From JAWLHJ01 sp039587535 (lineage in GTDB: Bacteria > Gemmatimonadota > Gemmatimonadetes > Longimicrobiales > Gaopeijiaceae): DNA of 64,000 bases. Every line of letters begins with the position of its first letter. Positions within the stretch are counted from its first letter, which is position 1. Below, piece by piece: positions 25,333 to 34,635 of this stretch. The DNA is taken from contig JBDHIF010000006.1 of the NCBI GenBank assembly GCA_039587535.1, positions 1 through 64,000 of the forward strand. The letters are read 5' to 3'. The translations under genes were made by a program, and so were the position numbers. Under the pieces are notes generated by a model that saw only the letters and a list, made by a program, of their open reading frames with translations, made no database searches and was not told the origin of the DNA.

Positions 25333-26379
25333 ATGCACGATACGATGCGTGCCGCCGTATTTTCCGAGTTCGGCGGCCCCGAAGTGGTGGAGCTCCGGGA
25401 CGACGTTCCCAAGCCGGAGCCGGGACCGGGCGAGGTCCGCATCAGAGTGGAGGCCGCCGCCATGAACCATCTGGACTTGTGGATCCGGCGAGGGCTTCCA
25501 ATCGAGACCCCCATGCCGCACATCGGTGGGTCCGACCTTGCCGGCACGGTAGACGCCCTGGGCCCCGGGGTGGACGGCGTTCCAAAGGGTGTCCGGGTGG
25601 TGGTCGATCCGTCGATGGGATACGAGTGGTATGAGCGTGAGGGGTACGAAGAGGCCATCCATCGCCGTCCCTTCCAGATCATCGGTGAGCATACACAGGG
25701 GGGCTTCGCGGAGTACGCCGTGGTGCCGGCGGCCAATCTTCTCGAGATCCCCGAGGGGTACCCGTCCGGCCGCGCCGCAGCGGCCGGTCTGACGTTCGTC
25801 ACGTCTTGGCGAGCCTTGATCACGCGAGGCCAGCTCCGCCCTGGAGAGAGGGTCCTCGTCACCGGCGCGTCCGGGGGCGTGGGGACGGCCTCCGTTGCCA
25901 TCGCCGTGGCGTCGGGCGCTCGTGTCTATGCGTTGACGAGCGGTCGGGAGAACGTCCAGCGGCTGGAGGCCATGGGCGCCCACCGCGTGTACGATCGCAA
26001 CAAGGTGGACTTCAGCCGAGAGTTGTGGCGGGACACGGCCAAGCGCGGCGTACACCTCGTGTATGATACGGTCGGTGAGCGTATATGGCCGCAGTGCCTC
26101 AGATCACTTTCGGTCGGCGGCCGGTTGGTGACTTCGGGCGCCACCAGCGGATCCCATGGAGCCACGGAGATACGACTCGTGTTCTGGAAGCAACTCTCGA
26201 TCATGGGGAGCACCATGGGAACTCCTGCCGAGTTCCAGCGGGTGATGGGCATGGTCTTCGACGGTACGCTGGACCCGGTGATCCACGAGACGCTCCCGCT
26301 GGCCGAGGCTCGGAGGGCCCACGAGATGCTCGAAGCCGGCGACGTGTTCGGTAAGGTGGTGCTCGAGCCATGGAGCTGA
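25333..26379 (+). CDS. Zinc-independent MDR-family quinone oxidoreductase / alcohol dehydrogenase-like
   Basis: 348 residues. GroES-like N-terminal domain (PGPGEVRIRVEAAAMNHLDLW), then the Rossmann loop TGASGGVGTASVAIAVASGA. I chose the ATG at 25333, ten bases after AAAGG; TTG 25327 and ATG 25345 are alternatives. The structural-zinc cysteines of true alcohol dehydrogenases are absent, so an NADPH:quinone or enoyl reductase is more likely. The MazG gene starts 10 bases before its stop. Confidence 0.85.
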   Translation: MHDTMRAAVFSEFGGPEVVELRDDVPKPEPGPGEVRIRVEAAAMNHLDLWIRRGLPIETPMPHIGGSDLAGTVDALGPGVDGVPKGVRVVVDPSMGYEWYEREGYEEAIHRRPFQIIGEHTQGGFAEYAVVPAANLLEIPEGYPSGRAAAAGLTFVTSWRALITRGQLRPGERVLVTGASGGVGTASVAIAVASGARVYALTSGRENVQRLEAMGAHRVYDRNKVDFSRELWRDTAKRGVHLVYDTVGERIWPQCLRSLSVGGRLVTSGATSGSHGATEIRLVFWKQLSIMGSTMGTPAEFQRVMGMVFDGTLDPVIHETLPLAEARRAHEMLEAGDVFGKVVLEPWS

Positions 26380-26723
26380 AGGAGGCGCAGGCCCGGGTCG
26401 ATGCCTGGATTTCCCAGTTCGAGGAAGGTTACTGGCCGCCTCTCTCCAATCTGGCCCGGCTCATCGAGGAGGTGGGTGAGCTGGCACGCGAGATGAATCA
26501 CCGGTTCGGCCACAAGCCCAAGAAGCCAGACGAGGCCGCGCAGGACCTTGCTTTGGAGCTGGCCGACATCCTGTTCGTGCTTCTGGTCATAGCGAACGAG
26601 CAGGGCATCGACCTGGGGCAGGCCTTGGAAGACGTGCTCGCCAAGTACAAGAGGAGAGATGCCTCGAGATGGACACCGAGAGAGGGGGGGGCGATCGGGG
26701 TCGAGAGGACCGAGCAGGGATGA
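26370..26723 (+). CDS. MazG-type nucleotide pyrophosphohydrolase
   Basis: 117 residues. LARLIEEVGELAREMNHRFG and ALELADILFVLLVIANEQGID give the ExxE and ExxD metal-binding pattern of MazG/dUTPase-like all-alpha NTP pyrophosphatases. It would remove abnormal NTPs. Both ends overlap neighbours: the ATG sits in the oxidoreductase gene and the TGA overlaps the glycosyltransferase ATG, so three genes are coupled. Confidence 0.88.
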   Translation: MELKEAQARVDAWISQFEEGYWPPLSNLARLIEEVGELAREMNHRFGHKPKKPDEAAQDLALELADILFVLLVIANEQGIDLGQALEDVLAKYKRRDASRWTPREGGAIGVERTEQG

Positions 26724-27949
26724 GCCTCGCCGTTGCCGCCACCTTGCCCTGGATCGCGGCGCTGCTCTTCGTTCGTTTCCGCACCCGGTTTCCCACGGAG
26801 CTTCCCTCGTGGGACAGCTCTGAAGACCGGGTGGCGGGCGCCGCCGGGACCGATGGGGTGGGCGGATCGTGGCCCAAGGTCTCCGTGGTCGTGCCGGCTC
26901 GCGACGAGGCCCACAACATCGTGCGCTGCCTCGAGTCCCTTGCCGCATCGGACTATCCGGATTTCGAGATCCTGGTGGTGGACGACCGCAGCACGGACGG
27001 CACGGGTGATCTGGCGCGGGCCGTAGCACCCCGCCGGTCCCGGGGGATCCGGGTCCTCGAGGGCGAGCGGCTGCCGGACGGCTGGCTAGGCAAGCCGTGG
27101 GCGTGTATTCAGGGCGCGCGAGCCGCGACGGGAGACACCCTTCTCTTCACGGATGCCGACACCGTTCACCAGCCTCGCCTGCTGCGTCGAGCGATTCTGG
27201 GGATGCGGGAGGAGCGCGCCGACCTGCTTACGCTCATGGGCCGGCAGCTCATGGAGAGCTTCTGGGAGCGACTCCTCCAGCCCCACGTGTTCCTGGGGAT
27301 GCTCTTCCGCTTCCCGGACTTCGAGCGGGTCGCCGGAAACGATCGGTGGCGGGACGCCATCGCGAACGGCCAGTACATCCTGATGCCGGCAGCCTCCTAT
27401 TGGGCCGTGGGTGGCCATGAGGCCGTTCGGGACGAGGTGGTGGAGGATCTGGCGTTGGCACAGCAGGTGAAGCGCGCGGGCATGCGGCTTCGCGTACGAA
27501 GCGCAGAATGCGGACTGGCCACCAGGATGTATCGGTCGCTCCGGGAGATCGTCGCGGGCTGGTCCAAGAACCTCATGCTCGGTGGGCAGCAGACGTTTCC
27601 GCGTTGGATGCGACCGCTCGTCCCGCCCATGTCCCTGGCCGGATCATTCTTTTTGTGGCTGGTGCCTCCGTCGGTGTTGCTCTTCGTCGGCCTCGGAGTG
27701 CTGCTCGACGCATGGCCTGTTGCCTCGGTCGCCGCCCTACTGACGTGGTCGACGGTCGCCGTGGCGGCGAGCCTCGTGCAGTTCGGCTGGTTCGCTCGGC
27801 GGCTCGGCGCCCCCGGCTGGTACGGCTTGCTGTATCCCCTGGGAGCCGGAGTGACGTCGTTCATCCTGGCTCGCTCTTGGCTGCGGGGCACCCGTGTGCG
27901 GTGGAAGGGTCGTGAGTATCGGGTCCCAACGGCTTCGGACCGGGCCTAG
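26720..27949 (+). CDS. Family 2 glycosyltransferase (HpnB/CrtQ-like), membrane-bound
   Basis: 409 residues. A first membrane helix is followed by the GT-A domain: VSVVVPARDEAHNIVRCLES, the VVDDRS nucleotide site, the metal-binding FTDADT (DxD), GQYILMPAASYWAVGGHEAV, and EDLALAQQVKRAG. Several helices near the C-terminus anchor it. HpnB and CrtQ use hopanoid or carotenoid acceptors; the acceptor here is unknown. ATG 26720 overlaps the MazG stop (ATGA); the open frame upstream overlaps MazG. Confidence 0.85.
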   Translation: MSLAVAATLPWIAALLFVRFRTRFPTELPSWDSSEDRVAGAAGTDGVGGSWPKVSVVVPARDEAHNIVRCLESLAASDYPDFEILVVDDRSTDGTGDLARAVAPRRSRGIRVLEGERLPDGWLGKPWACIQGARAATGDTLLFTDADTVHQPRLLRRAILGMREERADLLTLMGRQLMESFWERLLQPHVFLGMLFRFPDFERVAGNDRWRDAIANGQYILMPAASYWAVGGHEAVRDEVVEDLALAQQVKRAGMRLRVRSAECGLATRMYRSLREIVAGWSKNLMLGGQQTFPRWMRPLVPPMSLAGSFFLWLVPPSVLLFVGLGVLLDAWPVASVAALLTWSTVAVAASLVQFGWFARRLGAPGWYGLLYPLGAGVTSFILARSWLRGTRVRWKGREYRVPTASDRA

Positions 27950-27950
27950 A

Positions 27951-29201
27951 GTGGCTCCGGACACCATCGGGTGGGACAGGGCCGAGGCCTTGGCCGGCGC
28001 GCTCAAGAGGGAGGCTCGCGAGATCGGGTTTGCTGCAGTGGGCATCGCGGACGCCCAACCCACGAAGCACGGCCCGTTCTACCGGGAATGGCTCAGGCGC
28101 GGGCGCCACGGCGAGATGGCGTACCTGGCCCGTCCGGAGGCCGTGCAGCGGCGGGAGGATCTCAGCGAGACCTGGCCGGAGGTTCGCTCGGTCCTGGTGG
28201 TGGCAGACGCGTATGCGTGGGAGGATGCTCCGGGTGTGCCGGAGGATCCTTCGCTGGGTGTCGTTGCCCGGTACGCCCGCGGCGCCGACTATCATCGTGT
28301 CGTGGTGCGAAAGCTCGAGCGGCTTCGGGTGTGGCTCGCGGAGAGGTTGGACCTGGGGGAACGCCCGGGTCGACCTTATGTCGACACGGGACCTGTCCTG
28401 GAACGGGATCTGGCGCGACGCGCGGGGATCGGGTGGTTCGGCCGGAACACGATGATCATCGATCCGCGGCACGGGTCATACTTCGTTCTCGGTGCGCTGC
28501 TCCTGGAGCTCGACCTTCCGGCCGACCCACCCTTCGAGGCAGATCGGTGTGGATCGTGCGACGCGTGCCTCGACGCTTGCCCCACGGGCGCGCTCCGGGG
28601 TAGGCAAGCGGACGGCGCGCCGGTCATCGATGCGACTCGCTGCATCTCCTACCTCACGATCGAGCTGGACGGGCCCATTCCCTTGGATCTCAGGTCCGCC
28701 ATGGGGAATCGGGTGTTCGGTTGCGATATCTGTCAGGAGGTGTGTCCGTGGAACGCGCGGATGCCGCAGCGGATCGCCTCCGAGTCTCGCTATGCAGCTC
28801 GTGCGGCAGGGGCCCTCCCCTCTCGAGTGGAGGCTCTCTCGGGGGACGAGATGACCGCCGACGCGCATCCGGGCACCGATGCCCCGTCCCTCATCGCCCT
28901 GATGGATACGGTGCTGGATCCGGGACGGTGGGCCTCGTACTCTCGGGCTTCACCGCTTCGTCGTGCAGGGCGAGGAGGCTTCGGCCGAAACGTTGCGGTG
29001 GCGCTGGGGAACTGGGGCGATCCTGCCGCAGTTCCGGTCTTGGTTCGAGCAGCCCGTGACCCGGAGGCGCTGATCCGGCGGCACGCTGCTTGGGCGCTGG
29101 GCCAAGTCGGATCGTCCGAGGCCCTGATCGCCTTGAGCGCACGGCTGGCGGAGGAGACCGATCCCGCGGTGAGGAGCGAGATCGAAGCCTCGCTTCATTG
29201 A
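27951..29201 (+). CDS. queG: Epoxyqueuosine reductase
   Basis: Cobalamin- and Fe-S-dependent last step of queuosine synthesis on tRNA. 416 residues from GTG 27951, one base after the glycosyltransferase stop; GTG 27912 is in frame but overlaps. YVDTGPVLERDLARRAGIGW holds the catalytic Asp. Two 4Fe-4S clusters are visible: CGSCDACLDACP and CDICQEVCPWN. The C-terminal extension has HEAT-like repeats (AVPVLVRAARDPEALIRRHA), as in long QueG proteins. queE lies nearby on the opposite strand. Confidence 0.92.
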   Translation: MAPDTIGWDRAEALAGALKREAREIGFAAVGIADAQPTKHGPFYREWLRRGRHGEMAYLARPEAVQRREDLSETWPEVRSVLVVADAYAWEDAPGVPEDPSLGVVARYARGADYHRVVVRKLERLRVWLAERLDLGERPGRPYVDTGPVLERDLARRAGIGWFGRNTMIIDPRHGSYFVLGALLLELDLPADPPFEADRCGSCDACLDACPTGALRGRQADGAPVIDATRCISYLTIELDGPIPLDLRSAMGNRVFGCDICQEVCPWNARMPQRIASESRYAARAAGALPSRVEALSGDEMTADAHPGTDAPSLIALMDTVLDPGRWASYSRASPLRRAGRGGFGRNVAVALGNWGDPAAVPVLVRAARDPEALIRRHAAWALGQVGSSEALIALSARLAEETDPAVRSEIEASLH

Positions 29202-29215
29202 GTGGGTCTCTGGAA

Positions 29216-29253
29216 TATGGACAGATAGTATGTTAGCATACTATGTATCCATA
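29216..29253. promoter_or_regulatory. Long palindromic operator upstream of PadR-ADOP operon
   Basis: In an AT-rich island, ATAGTATG (29225-29232) and CATACTAT (29237-29244) form a perfect 8-bp inverted repeat around TTAG. Outside them, TATGGA (29216-29221) and TCCATA (29248-29253) form a second perfect 6-bp arm, separated by three mostly unpaired bases. The 38-bp dyad lies 39 bases before the PadR start and 15 bases after the queG stop. PadR proteins bind AT-rich palindromes near their own promoter, so autoregulation is the obvious reading. Confidence 0.75.
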
Positions 29254-29291
29254 GTGGTTGGATCGAGCGTTCCTACAATCCGAGACCCGTG

Positions 29292-29609
29292 ATGAAGGCC
29301 CAGCGATACCATATCCTGCTCGCGTTGACCCAGGGACCCCTGCATGGTGCCGAGATCCGCCGGCGGGCGGAGGAACAGAGCGGGGGTGCGGTCACGCTCT
29401 ACCCAGCCACGCTGTATGGCACCCTGGAGGAGATGGAGCGCGCGGAGTGGATTACCGAGACGAGCCCGGATGGGGTGGGGTCCGACCAGACCCGGTGGCG
29501 TTTCTATGAGCTCCGGCCTGAAGGCCGTCTCGCCCTCGAGCGCGAGACGACGAGGCTCGAGCGCGTGCTCTCCGTGGCCCGCGAAGCGTTGAGGATGCGC
29601 GGCGGGTGA
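29292..29609 (+). CDS. PadR-family transcriptional regulator
   Basis: 105 residues from ATG 29292 (GTG 29289 is the codon before). Winged helix-turn-helix of the PadR type: YHILLALTQGPLHGAEIRRR, then YPATLYGTLEEMERAEWI and the wing RWRFYELRPEGRLALERE, with a short C-terminal helix. It should repress the operon by binding the palindrome at 29216. The downstream permease GTG overlaps its stop (GTGA), the usual PadR-ADOP pairing of Acidobacteriota and Gemmatimonadota. Confidence 0.88.
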   Translation: MKAQRYHILLALTQGPLHGAEIRRRAEEQSGGAVTLYPATLYGTLEEMERAEWITETSPDGVGSDQTRWRFYELRPEGRLALERETTRLERVLSVAREALRMRGG

Positions 29610-32296
29610 GTGGCGAGGATGGTTCCCGGGCTTATCGAGCCCTGCTCTACCTCCTGCCGGCGACCTTCCGGGAGCGATATCGCGCCGAAATGGAGGCCGT
29701 CTTCGCGGACATTCTGCGATGCTCGGACGGGACCTGGGCCAAGGTCCGGGCCTGGGCGTGGGCGGTGGCGGATGTGGTGCGCATGGCCTGGAGAATCCGC
29801 TTCGGGAGCCGAGGCGGACAGACGACTGACGGGGGGAGGGTGGGGATGATGATGGACCGTTGGCTGCAGGATGCGCGATACGCTCTGAGACAGATGACTC
29901 GGCGTCCGGGCTTCACAGTGGTGATGGTGTTGACGCTGGCTTTGGGGATCGGGGCGAACACGGCGGTGTTCAGCGTGGTGAACGGCGTGGTGCTCCAGCC
30001 TCTTCCGTATCCCGAGGCGGATCGCCTCACGGCGGTGTGGTCCCAGTTCCCCTCGATGGAGTTGATGGAGTTTCCGTCGTCGTGGCCCGAGTACGACGAC
30101 TACCGTGCGGCGTCCAGCTCCTACGAGGAGCTCGGGATCTGGGGCCGCACCCAGCGGACCCTGACTGGAGGGGAGAGCCCGGAGCGCCTGGACGTGGCCT
30201 ACTTCTCGTGGACCATGTTCCCGGTGCTTGGGGTGGACCCGGCGCTGGGACGGGCCTTCGGGTCCGATGAGGACGTCGCTGGGCGCGACGACGTGGTGGT
30301 ACTTAGCCACGCGCTGTGGGAGCGACGCTTCGGCGCTGATCCATCCGTGGTGGGCGGCACGGTGGAGCTGGATGGCGCCACCACAACCGTATTGGGAGTG
30401 ATGGGCGAAGGGTTCGCGTTCCCCGATCCGGATACCGACGCGTGGGTTCCCGCGGGCGTAGATCCCGCGGATCCACCCGGGCGGGCCAATCACTTCGCGC
30501 AGATCCTGGGGCGCTTGGCACCGGGAGTGACGCTGGAGGCCGCCGAAGAGGAGCTGGGGCGGCTGGTCCAGGGTTGGGACTCCGATGAGGGGAGGGGTCA
30601 CAGCTGGTCGAGCACGGGCCACCCCGCCTTCCTGCGCCCGCTGCATCAGGACGTGGTCGGAGACGTCCGCGCGTCGTTGCTGGTGCTTCTCGGCGCTGTT
30701 GGCTTGGTGCTCCTCATCGCCTGCGCGAACGTGGCGAACCTCCTGCTTGTCCGTGCCGAGGGGCGTACGCGGGAGATCTCCTTGCGCTCGGCGATGGGAG
30801 CCGGACGTGCGCGCATCATCGGCCAGTTGGTGGTGGAGAGCATGATGCTGGCGGCCTTGGGCGGAGTGGCGGGGGTCGCGGTGGCCCGTCTCGCCTTGGC
30901 GTCGCTTCTGTCCGCGGCTCCGACCGACCTACCGCGCCTCGAAGGGGTGACGTTGGATGGTTCGGTGTTGGGCTTCACGGCCGCCGTTACGCTCGCCAGC
31001 GGACTGTTCTTCGGTCTGGCTCCGGCGTTCCGGGCGCTCCGCACGGATCTGGCGACAACGCTGCATAGCGCAGGCGGCAGGGGGGGCACCGCGGGGCGGG
31101 AACGGTTTCGCCTCCGGGGCGTGCTGGTCGTGGGACAGACGGCGCTGGCCGTGATGCTGCTCATCGGGGGAGGTCTTCTCCTGCGGAGCTTTGGCAACCT
31201 GACGAGCGTGGATCCCGGCTTCCGGGCCGAGTCGGTCCTGTCGGCGTCGCTGAGCCTTCCGACGACGGCGTATCCCGAGGGCGCCGACGTGACGCGATTC
31301 TACGCTGACCTGCTCGACCGGGTGGAGTCCATTCCCGGCGTGACGTCCGCCGCGCTGGTGAGGACGCCGCCGCTCACGGGAAGCCTACCCCCCAACGACA
31401 TCGAGTTCGAGAGCCGACCCTCCAATCCCGACGACCCGCCCTTGAACGCGGATATCCAGGTGGCTTCCGCAGGCTACTTCGAGACCATGGACATCCCGGT
31501 GCTCACGGGAAGAGCTTTCGACGGTACCGACCACGAGACCACGGAGGTGGTGGCCGTGGTGGACGAGCCGTTCGTCCGTCGTTTCTTCGGTGAGGCCTCC
31601 GACGCCCTGGGTGCTCGGGTGCGTCAGCCAGGGGCTCCGGAGTTCGCGCGCATCGTCGGCGTGGTGGGCGCGGTGCACCAGGAGGAGCTGGGCACCGAGC
31701 CGCGTGCACACCTGTATCTCCTGCACGCCCAGTCTCCCCGGACGTGGTTCCCCATCCGCGGAATGAGCGTGCTGGCTCGCACCGACCGGGAGGCGGCCAC
31801 CCTCACTTCCGCGTTGCGCGACGGGGTCCGAGGACTGGATCCGAACCTGCCGGTATTCGGTGAGACCACAGTGCGTGAGACGCTCCGAAGCTCGATGGCT
31901 ACGGAGCGGTTCAGCCTTTTTCTCCAGCTCGTGTTCGCGGCCGTCGCGTTGAGCTTGGCAGCGGTGGGCATCTACGGGGTCCTGTCCCATCAGGTCCAGC
32001 AGAGGACTCGGGAGATCGGAATCCGGCTGGCTCTGGGCGCCGAGCGGCCAAGGATCGTGGGCTTGGTGGTGGGTCAAGGGATGCGCCTGGTGGTGGTCGC
32101 CGTGCTGGTGGGGGTCGGCGGCGCCCTGGCCGTGGCACGTGCCCTGTCCAGCTTGCTCTACGGCGTTTCCGCCACCGACCCGCTGACGTACGGTGCCGTG
32201 ACCATCGTGCTAGGGGTCGTGGCAGCTCTTGCTTGCTGGCTGCCGGCGCACCGGGCGAGCTCCGTGGATCCGCAGGCGGCCCTGCGTGCCGAGTAG
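29606..32296 (+). CDS. ADOP-family ABC transporter permease (MacB/FtsX-like)
   Basis: 896 residues. An N-terminal extension of about 85 residues (LPATFRERYRAEMEAVFADI) precedes two MacB_PCD-FtsX repeats. The first starts DARYALRQMTRRPGFTVVMV and holds LALGIGANTAVFSVVNGVVL, and the C-terminal FtsX block reads QQRTREIGIRLALGAERPRI. ADOP (acidobacterial duplicated orphan permease) proteins lack an adjacent ATPase, and none is seen here. Substrate unknown; by family, export of antimicrobials or lipids is plausible. GTG 29606 overlaps the PadR stop. Confidence 0.9.
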   Translation: MSGEDGSRAYRALLYLLPATFRERYRAEMEAVFADILRCSDGTWAKVRAWAWAVADVVRMAWRIRFGSRGGQTTDGGRVGMMMDRWLQDARYALRQMTRRPGFTVVMVLTLALGIGANTAVFSVVNGVVLQPLPYPEADRLTAVWSQFPSMELMEFPSSWPEYDDYRAASSSYEELGIWGRTQRTLTGGESPERLDVAYFSWTMFPVLGVDPALGRAFGSDEDVAGRDDVVVLSHALWERRFGADPSVVGGTVELDGATTTVLGVMGEGFAFPDPDTDAWVPAGVDPADPPGRANHFAQILGRLAPGVTLEAAEEELGRLVQGWDSDEGRGHSWSSTGHPAFLRPLHQDVVGDVRASLLVLLGAVGLVLLIACANVANLLLVRAEGRTREISLRSAMGAGRARIIGQLVVESMMLAALGGVAGVAVARLALASLLSAAPTDLPRLEGVTLDGSVLGFTAAVTLASGLFFGLAPAFRALRTDLATTLHSAGGRGGTAGRERFRLRGVLVVGQTALAVMLLIGGGLLLRSFGNLTSVDPGFRAESVLSASLSLPTTAYPEGADVTRFYADLLDRVESIPGVTSAALVRTPPLTGSLPPNDIEFESRPSNPDDPPLNADIQVASAGYFETMDIPVLTGRAFDGTDHETTEVVAVVDEPFVRRFFGEASDALGARVRQPGAPEFARIVGVVGAVHQEELGTEPRAHLYLLHAQSPRTWFPIRGMSVLARTDREAATLTSALRDGVRGLDPNLPVFGETTVRETLRSSMATERFSLFLQLVFAAVALSLAAVGIYGVLSHQVQQRTREIGIRLALGAERPRIVGLVVGQGMRLVVVAVLVGVGGALAVARALSSLLYGVSATDPLTYGAVTIVLGVVAALACWLPAHRASSVDPQAALRAE

Positions 32297-32433
32297 CGCG
32301 ACCCGCGGCGCGGAGCGTCGCGTCAGGTGGTGATGAGGACGGTTCACGGATTGATTCCAGCCACCCGTTTCGGCGAGCTTGCAGTCGCTCCGGGAGGGAC
32401 ATCCTTTCCGCTTGAACCCGCACCGAGACACCG

Positions 32434-33300
32434 ATGCCGTCCATCCTCGCCTATCACCGTATCACCGCTCCCGGTGCCGATCCACGGCGATGGATGTTCT
32501 TTCTCCACGGGATCTACGGAGCGGGCCGCAACTGGTCCTCCGTGGCCCGTCGTTTCGTCCGGGAGTGTCCCGATTGGGGTGCCGTGATGATCGACCTCAG
32601 GCTTCATGGCGACTCTCAGGGTTTCCCGCCGCCACACACCCTCGAGGCGTGTGTGGACGACCTGAAGAGGCTCGCCCTCCAAGTCGGACCGGAACCGGAT
32701 GCGGTGCTCGGGCACTCCTTCGGTGGGAAGGTGGCGCTCCTCTATCTCCGTGACGCCGCCGTCGCGCGGGGTGATGCGGGTCCGGTGCGTGTTCCCGATT
32801 CTGTCTGGGTCGTCGACTCTACACCTGACGAACGGGCGCCCGATGGTAGCGCGTGGGCCATGTTGACCGCCTTGCGGCGGAGCCCTGGGCCGTTCAAGGA
32901 TCGATCTGAAGGCATCGCGGCGGTCGAGGCCGCTGGTTTCCCGACCCCGGTGGCGCAGTGGATGGCGACGAACTTGGTGCCCTCGGAGGACGAGGAGGAG
33001 ATGGTCTGGCGTCTTGACGCCGACGGGATGGAGGCCCTGCTCCGGGACTTTTTCCACACCGACGCCTGGCCCGTCCTGGAGCATCCGCCCGGCTCGGCGC
33101 AGGTCCACGTCATCAAGGCCGAGGACTCCAGTGTGCTCCCTTGGGAGGCGTGCGATCGGATCCAGGAGGCGGGGGTCAGGGCGGGCGGGCGCGTCCATCT
33201 ACACCGCGTCCCAGGCGGCCATTGGGTGAATGCCGACGCGCCGGATGCGCTACACGCGTTGCTGGTGGGTCATGCGCGTAGCGGTGCCCAGGGCGGCTAG
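32434..33300 (+). CDS. Alpha/beta hydrolase
   Basis: 288 residues. FFLHGIYGAGRNWSSVARRF holds the oxyanion HG; the nucleophile elbow is VLGHSFGGKVALLY (GxSxG); the likely catalytic His is in VPGGHWVNADAPD. The layout resembles YbfF-type esterases. No signal peptide, so cytosolic. It is convergent with the histidine kinase, whose coding region overlaps its last 4 bases. The substrate is unknown. Confidence 0.83.
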   Translation: MPSILAYHRITAPGADPRRWMFFLHGIYGAGRNWSSVARRFVRECPDWGAVMIDLRLHGDSQGFPPPHTLEACVDDLKRLALQVGPEPDAVLGHSFGGKVALLYLRDAAVARGDAGPVRVPDSVWVVDSTPDERAPDGSAWAMLTALRRSPGPFKDRSEGIAAVEAAGFPTPVAQWMATNLVPSEDEEEMVWRLDADGMEALLRDFFHTDAWPVLEHPPGSAQVHVIKAEDSSVLPWEACDRIQEAGVRAGGRVHLHRVPGGHWVNADAPDALHALLVGHARSGAQGG

Positions 33301-34463
33301 CCGTTCTCCTGCTCCAGTGGCAGGTAGACGGAGAATGTGGAACCCTCGCCCGCTTCGGTGTCCACCTTGAGGTAGCCGTCCAGCATCTTCACGATGCCGA
33401 AGGCTTGCGCCAGTCCGAGGCCGCGGCCGCGCCGTCGACCCTTGGTCGTGTAGAAGGGCTCGAATAAGCGAGCCTGCACTTCCGGGGACATGCCCGACCC
33501 TCGATCCTCCACCTCGAGCACTGCATACTCGCCCTCTCTCGATCCTTCGTTTCTTTGCACGAAACCCGGTCCGAGTCTCTCACGTCGGGTCCTGACGATC
33601 ACGGGCTCTCCGGGTGCTGAAGCCTCGACCGCGTTCCGGACCAGTGCCTGGAGTACAACCTGGACCTGCTTCGTGTCGACCAGCAAAGGTAGGGCTTCGT
33701 CGGCGCGTTCCACCTCCAGCCGGGTGTCGCCCAGGAACGGACGGAGCGCAGGGAGTGCATGGTCCAGCACTGCAGACAGGTCCACGCGAGTGGGCCGGAT
33801 GAGCTGGTGCCTCGAGAAGGCCAGTAAGCCCTGCACCAAGGTCTCAGCGTCCAGGATGGCCGTATGGCATGCAAGGAGCGAGTCGATCACCTGAGGCGGG
33901 ATGTCCTCGTCCTCCATGACCAGCTCCAACTCCACCTTCATGACCGTGAGCAGGTTGTTGAAGTCATGGGCGATGCCGGCCGCCAGATTTCCCATGGCCT
34001 CCATCTTTCCCACGCTCCTCTCGGGAGGAGGACCCTGCTCATTCGCCGGCGCCGGCGAAGGTTCGACGGGGAGAGAAGGGGTGTCCGGGAGCTCGATGTC
34101 CAACGGTGGCAAAGGATCGAGAGGGACCACGTGCAGGAGGACCATGGAGTGGGATCCGTCTCCAGGGTCGGTGAGCCCCATTCCCTCGGCGCGGCAGTGG
34201 ACTGTTCTTCCGTCCGGCCGCCGAATAGGCAGCGGTCTGGTCAGTGGGACCCCGGCGGTGGACCATGCCGCCATGAGACGGTCGAAGGCCCCGGCGGAGT
34301 CGTCCACGTATCCACCCAGCTCCAAACCGGTCGCCGGGTTCCTGCCACGCCCGAGGAGGTCCGATCCCTTCGGGTTAGCGGCGAGCACCTGCCCCTCGTT
34401 GGTGAGCAGGAAGGCCGGTTGGTCGTTCCGGGCCGTCAGGGCCAGGAAGGTGTCAGGAGTCAA
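33297..34463 (-). CDS. PAS-domain sensor histidine kinase
   Basis: 388 residues, no transmembrane helices. PAS domain about residues 1-115 (QPAFLLTNEGQVLAANPKGS), a proline-rich linker, then H box GIAHDFNNLLTVMK (phosphorylated His), N box VLQALVRNAVEASAPG, G1 EDRGSGM, F box LFEPFYTTKG and G2 GRGLGLAQAFGIVK. There is no receiver domain and no adjacent response regulator. The start is the TTG at 34463; an in-frame stop lies closely upstream. An AT-rich stretch at 34500-34550 may hold its promoter. Confidence 0.82.
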   Translation of the reverse strand: MTPDTFLALTARNDQPAFLLTNEGQVLAANPKGSDLLGRGRNPATGLELGGYVDDSAGAFDRLMAAWSTAGVPLTRPLPIRRPDGRTVHCRAEGMGLTDPGDGSHSMVLLHVVPLDPLPPLDIELPDTPSLPVEPSPAPANEQGPPPERSVGKMEAMGNLAAGIAHDFNNLLTVMKVELELVMEDEDIPPQVIDSLLACHTAILDAETLVQGLLAFSRHQLIRPTRVDLSAVLDHALPALRPFLGDTRLEVERADEALPLLVDTKQVQVVLQALVRNAVEASAPGEPVIVRTRRERLGPGFVQRNEGSREGEYAVLEVEDRGSGMSPEVQARLFEPFYTTKGRRRGRGLGLAQAFGIVKMLDGYLKVDTEAGEGSTFSVYLPLEQENG

Positions 34464-34494
34464 TGTGAGGCACGAGTCTAGGGGAAAGTGCCCT

Positions 34495-34550
34495 CACGAA
34501 CGCGAACAATCTACCAAAAAACGCAACATAATTGTGCGCGATCAAGTAGG
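34495..34550 (-). promoter_or_regulatory. AT-rich patch, possible promoter of the histidine kinase
   Basis: In a gap of about 170 bases between panC and the kinase gene, this stretch is markedly AT-rich, including a run of six A (T on the minus strand) and an AATTATG core. It lies 30-90 bases upstream of the kinase TTG. No well-spaced -35/-10 pair could be fixed, so this is only a candidate. Confidence 0.3.
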
Positions 34551-34635
34551 GGGGTGGCCAGGATCTCCGATCCGCACCGCCCGCGTCGCCAAGATCCTCC
34601 TCCACCGACCGGCCGGTCGACTTGTCGGAGGGCCA

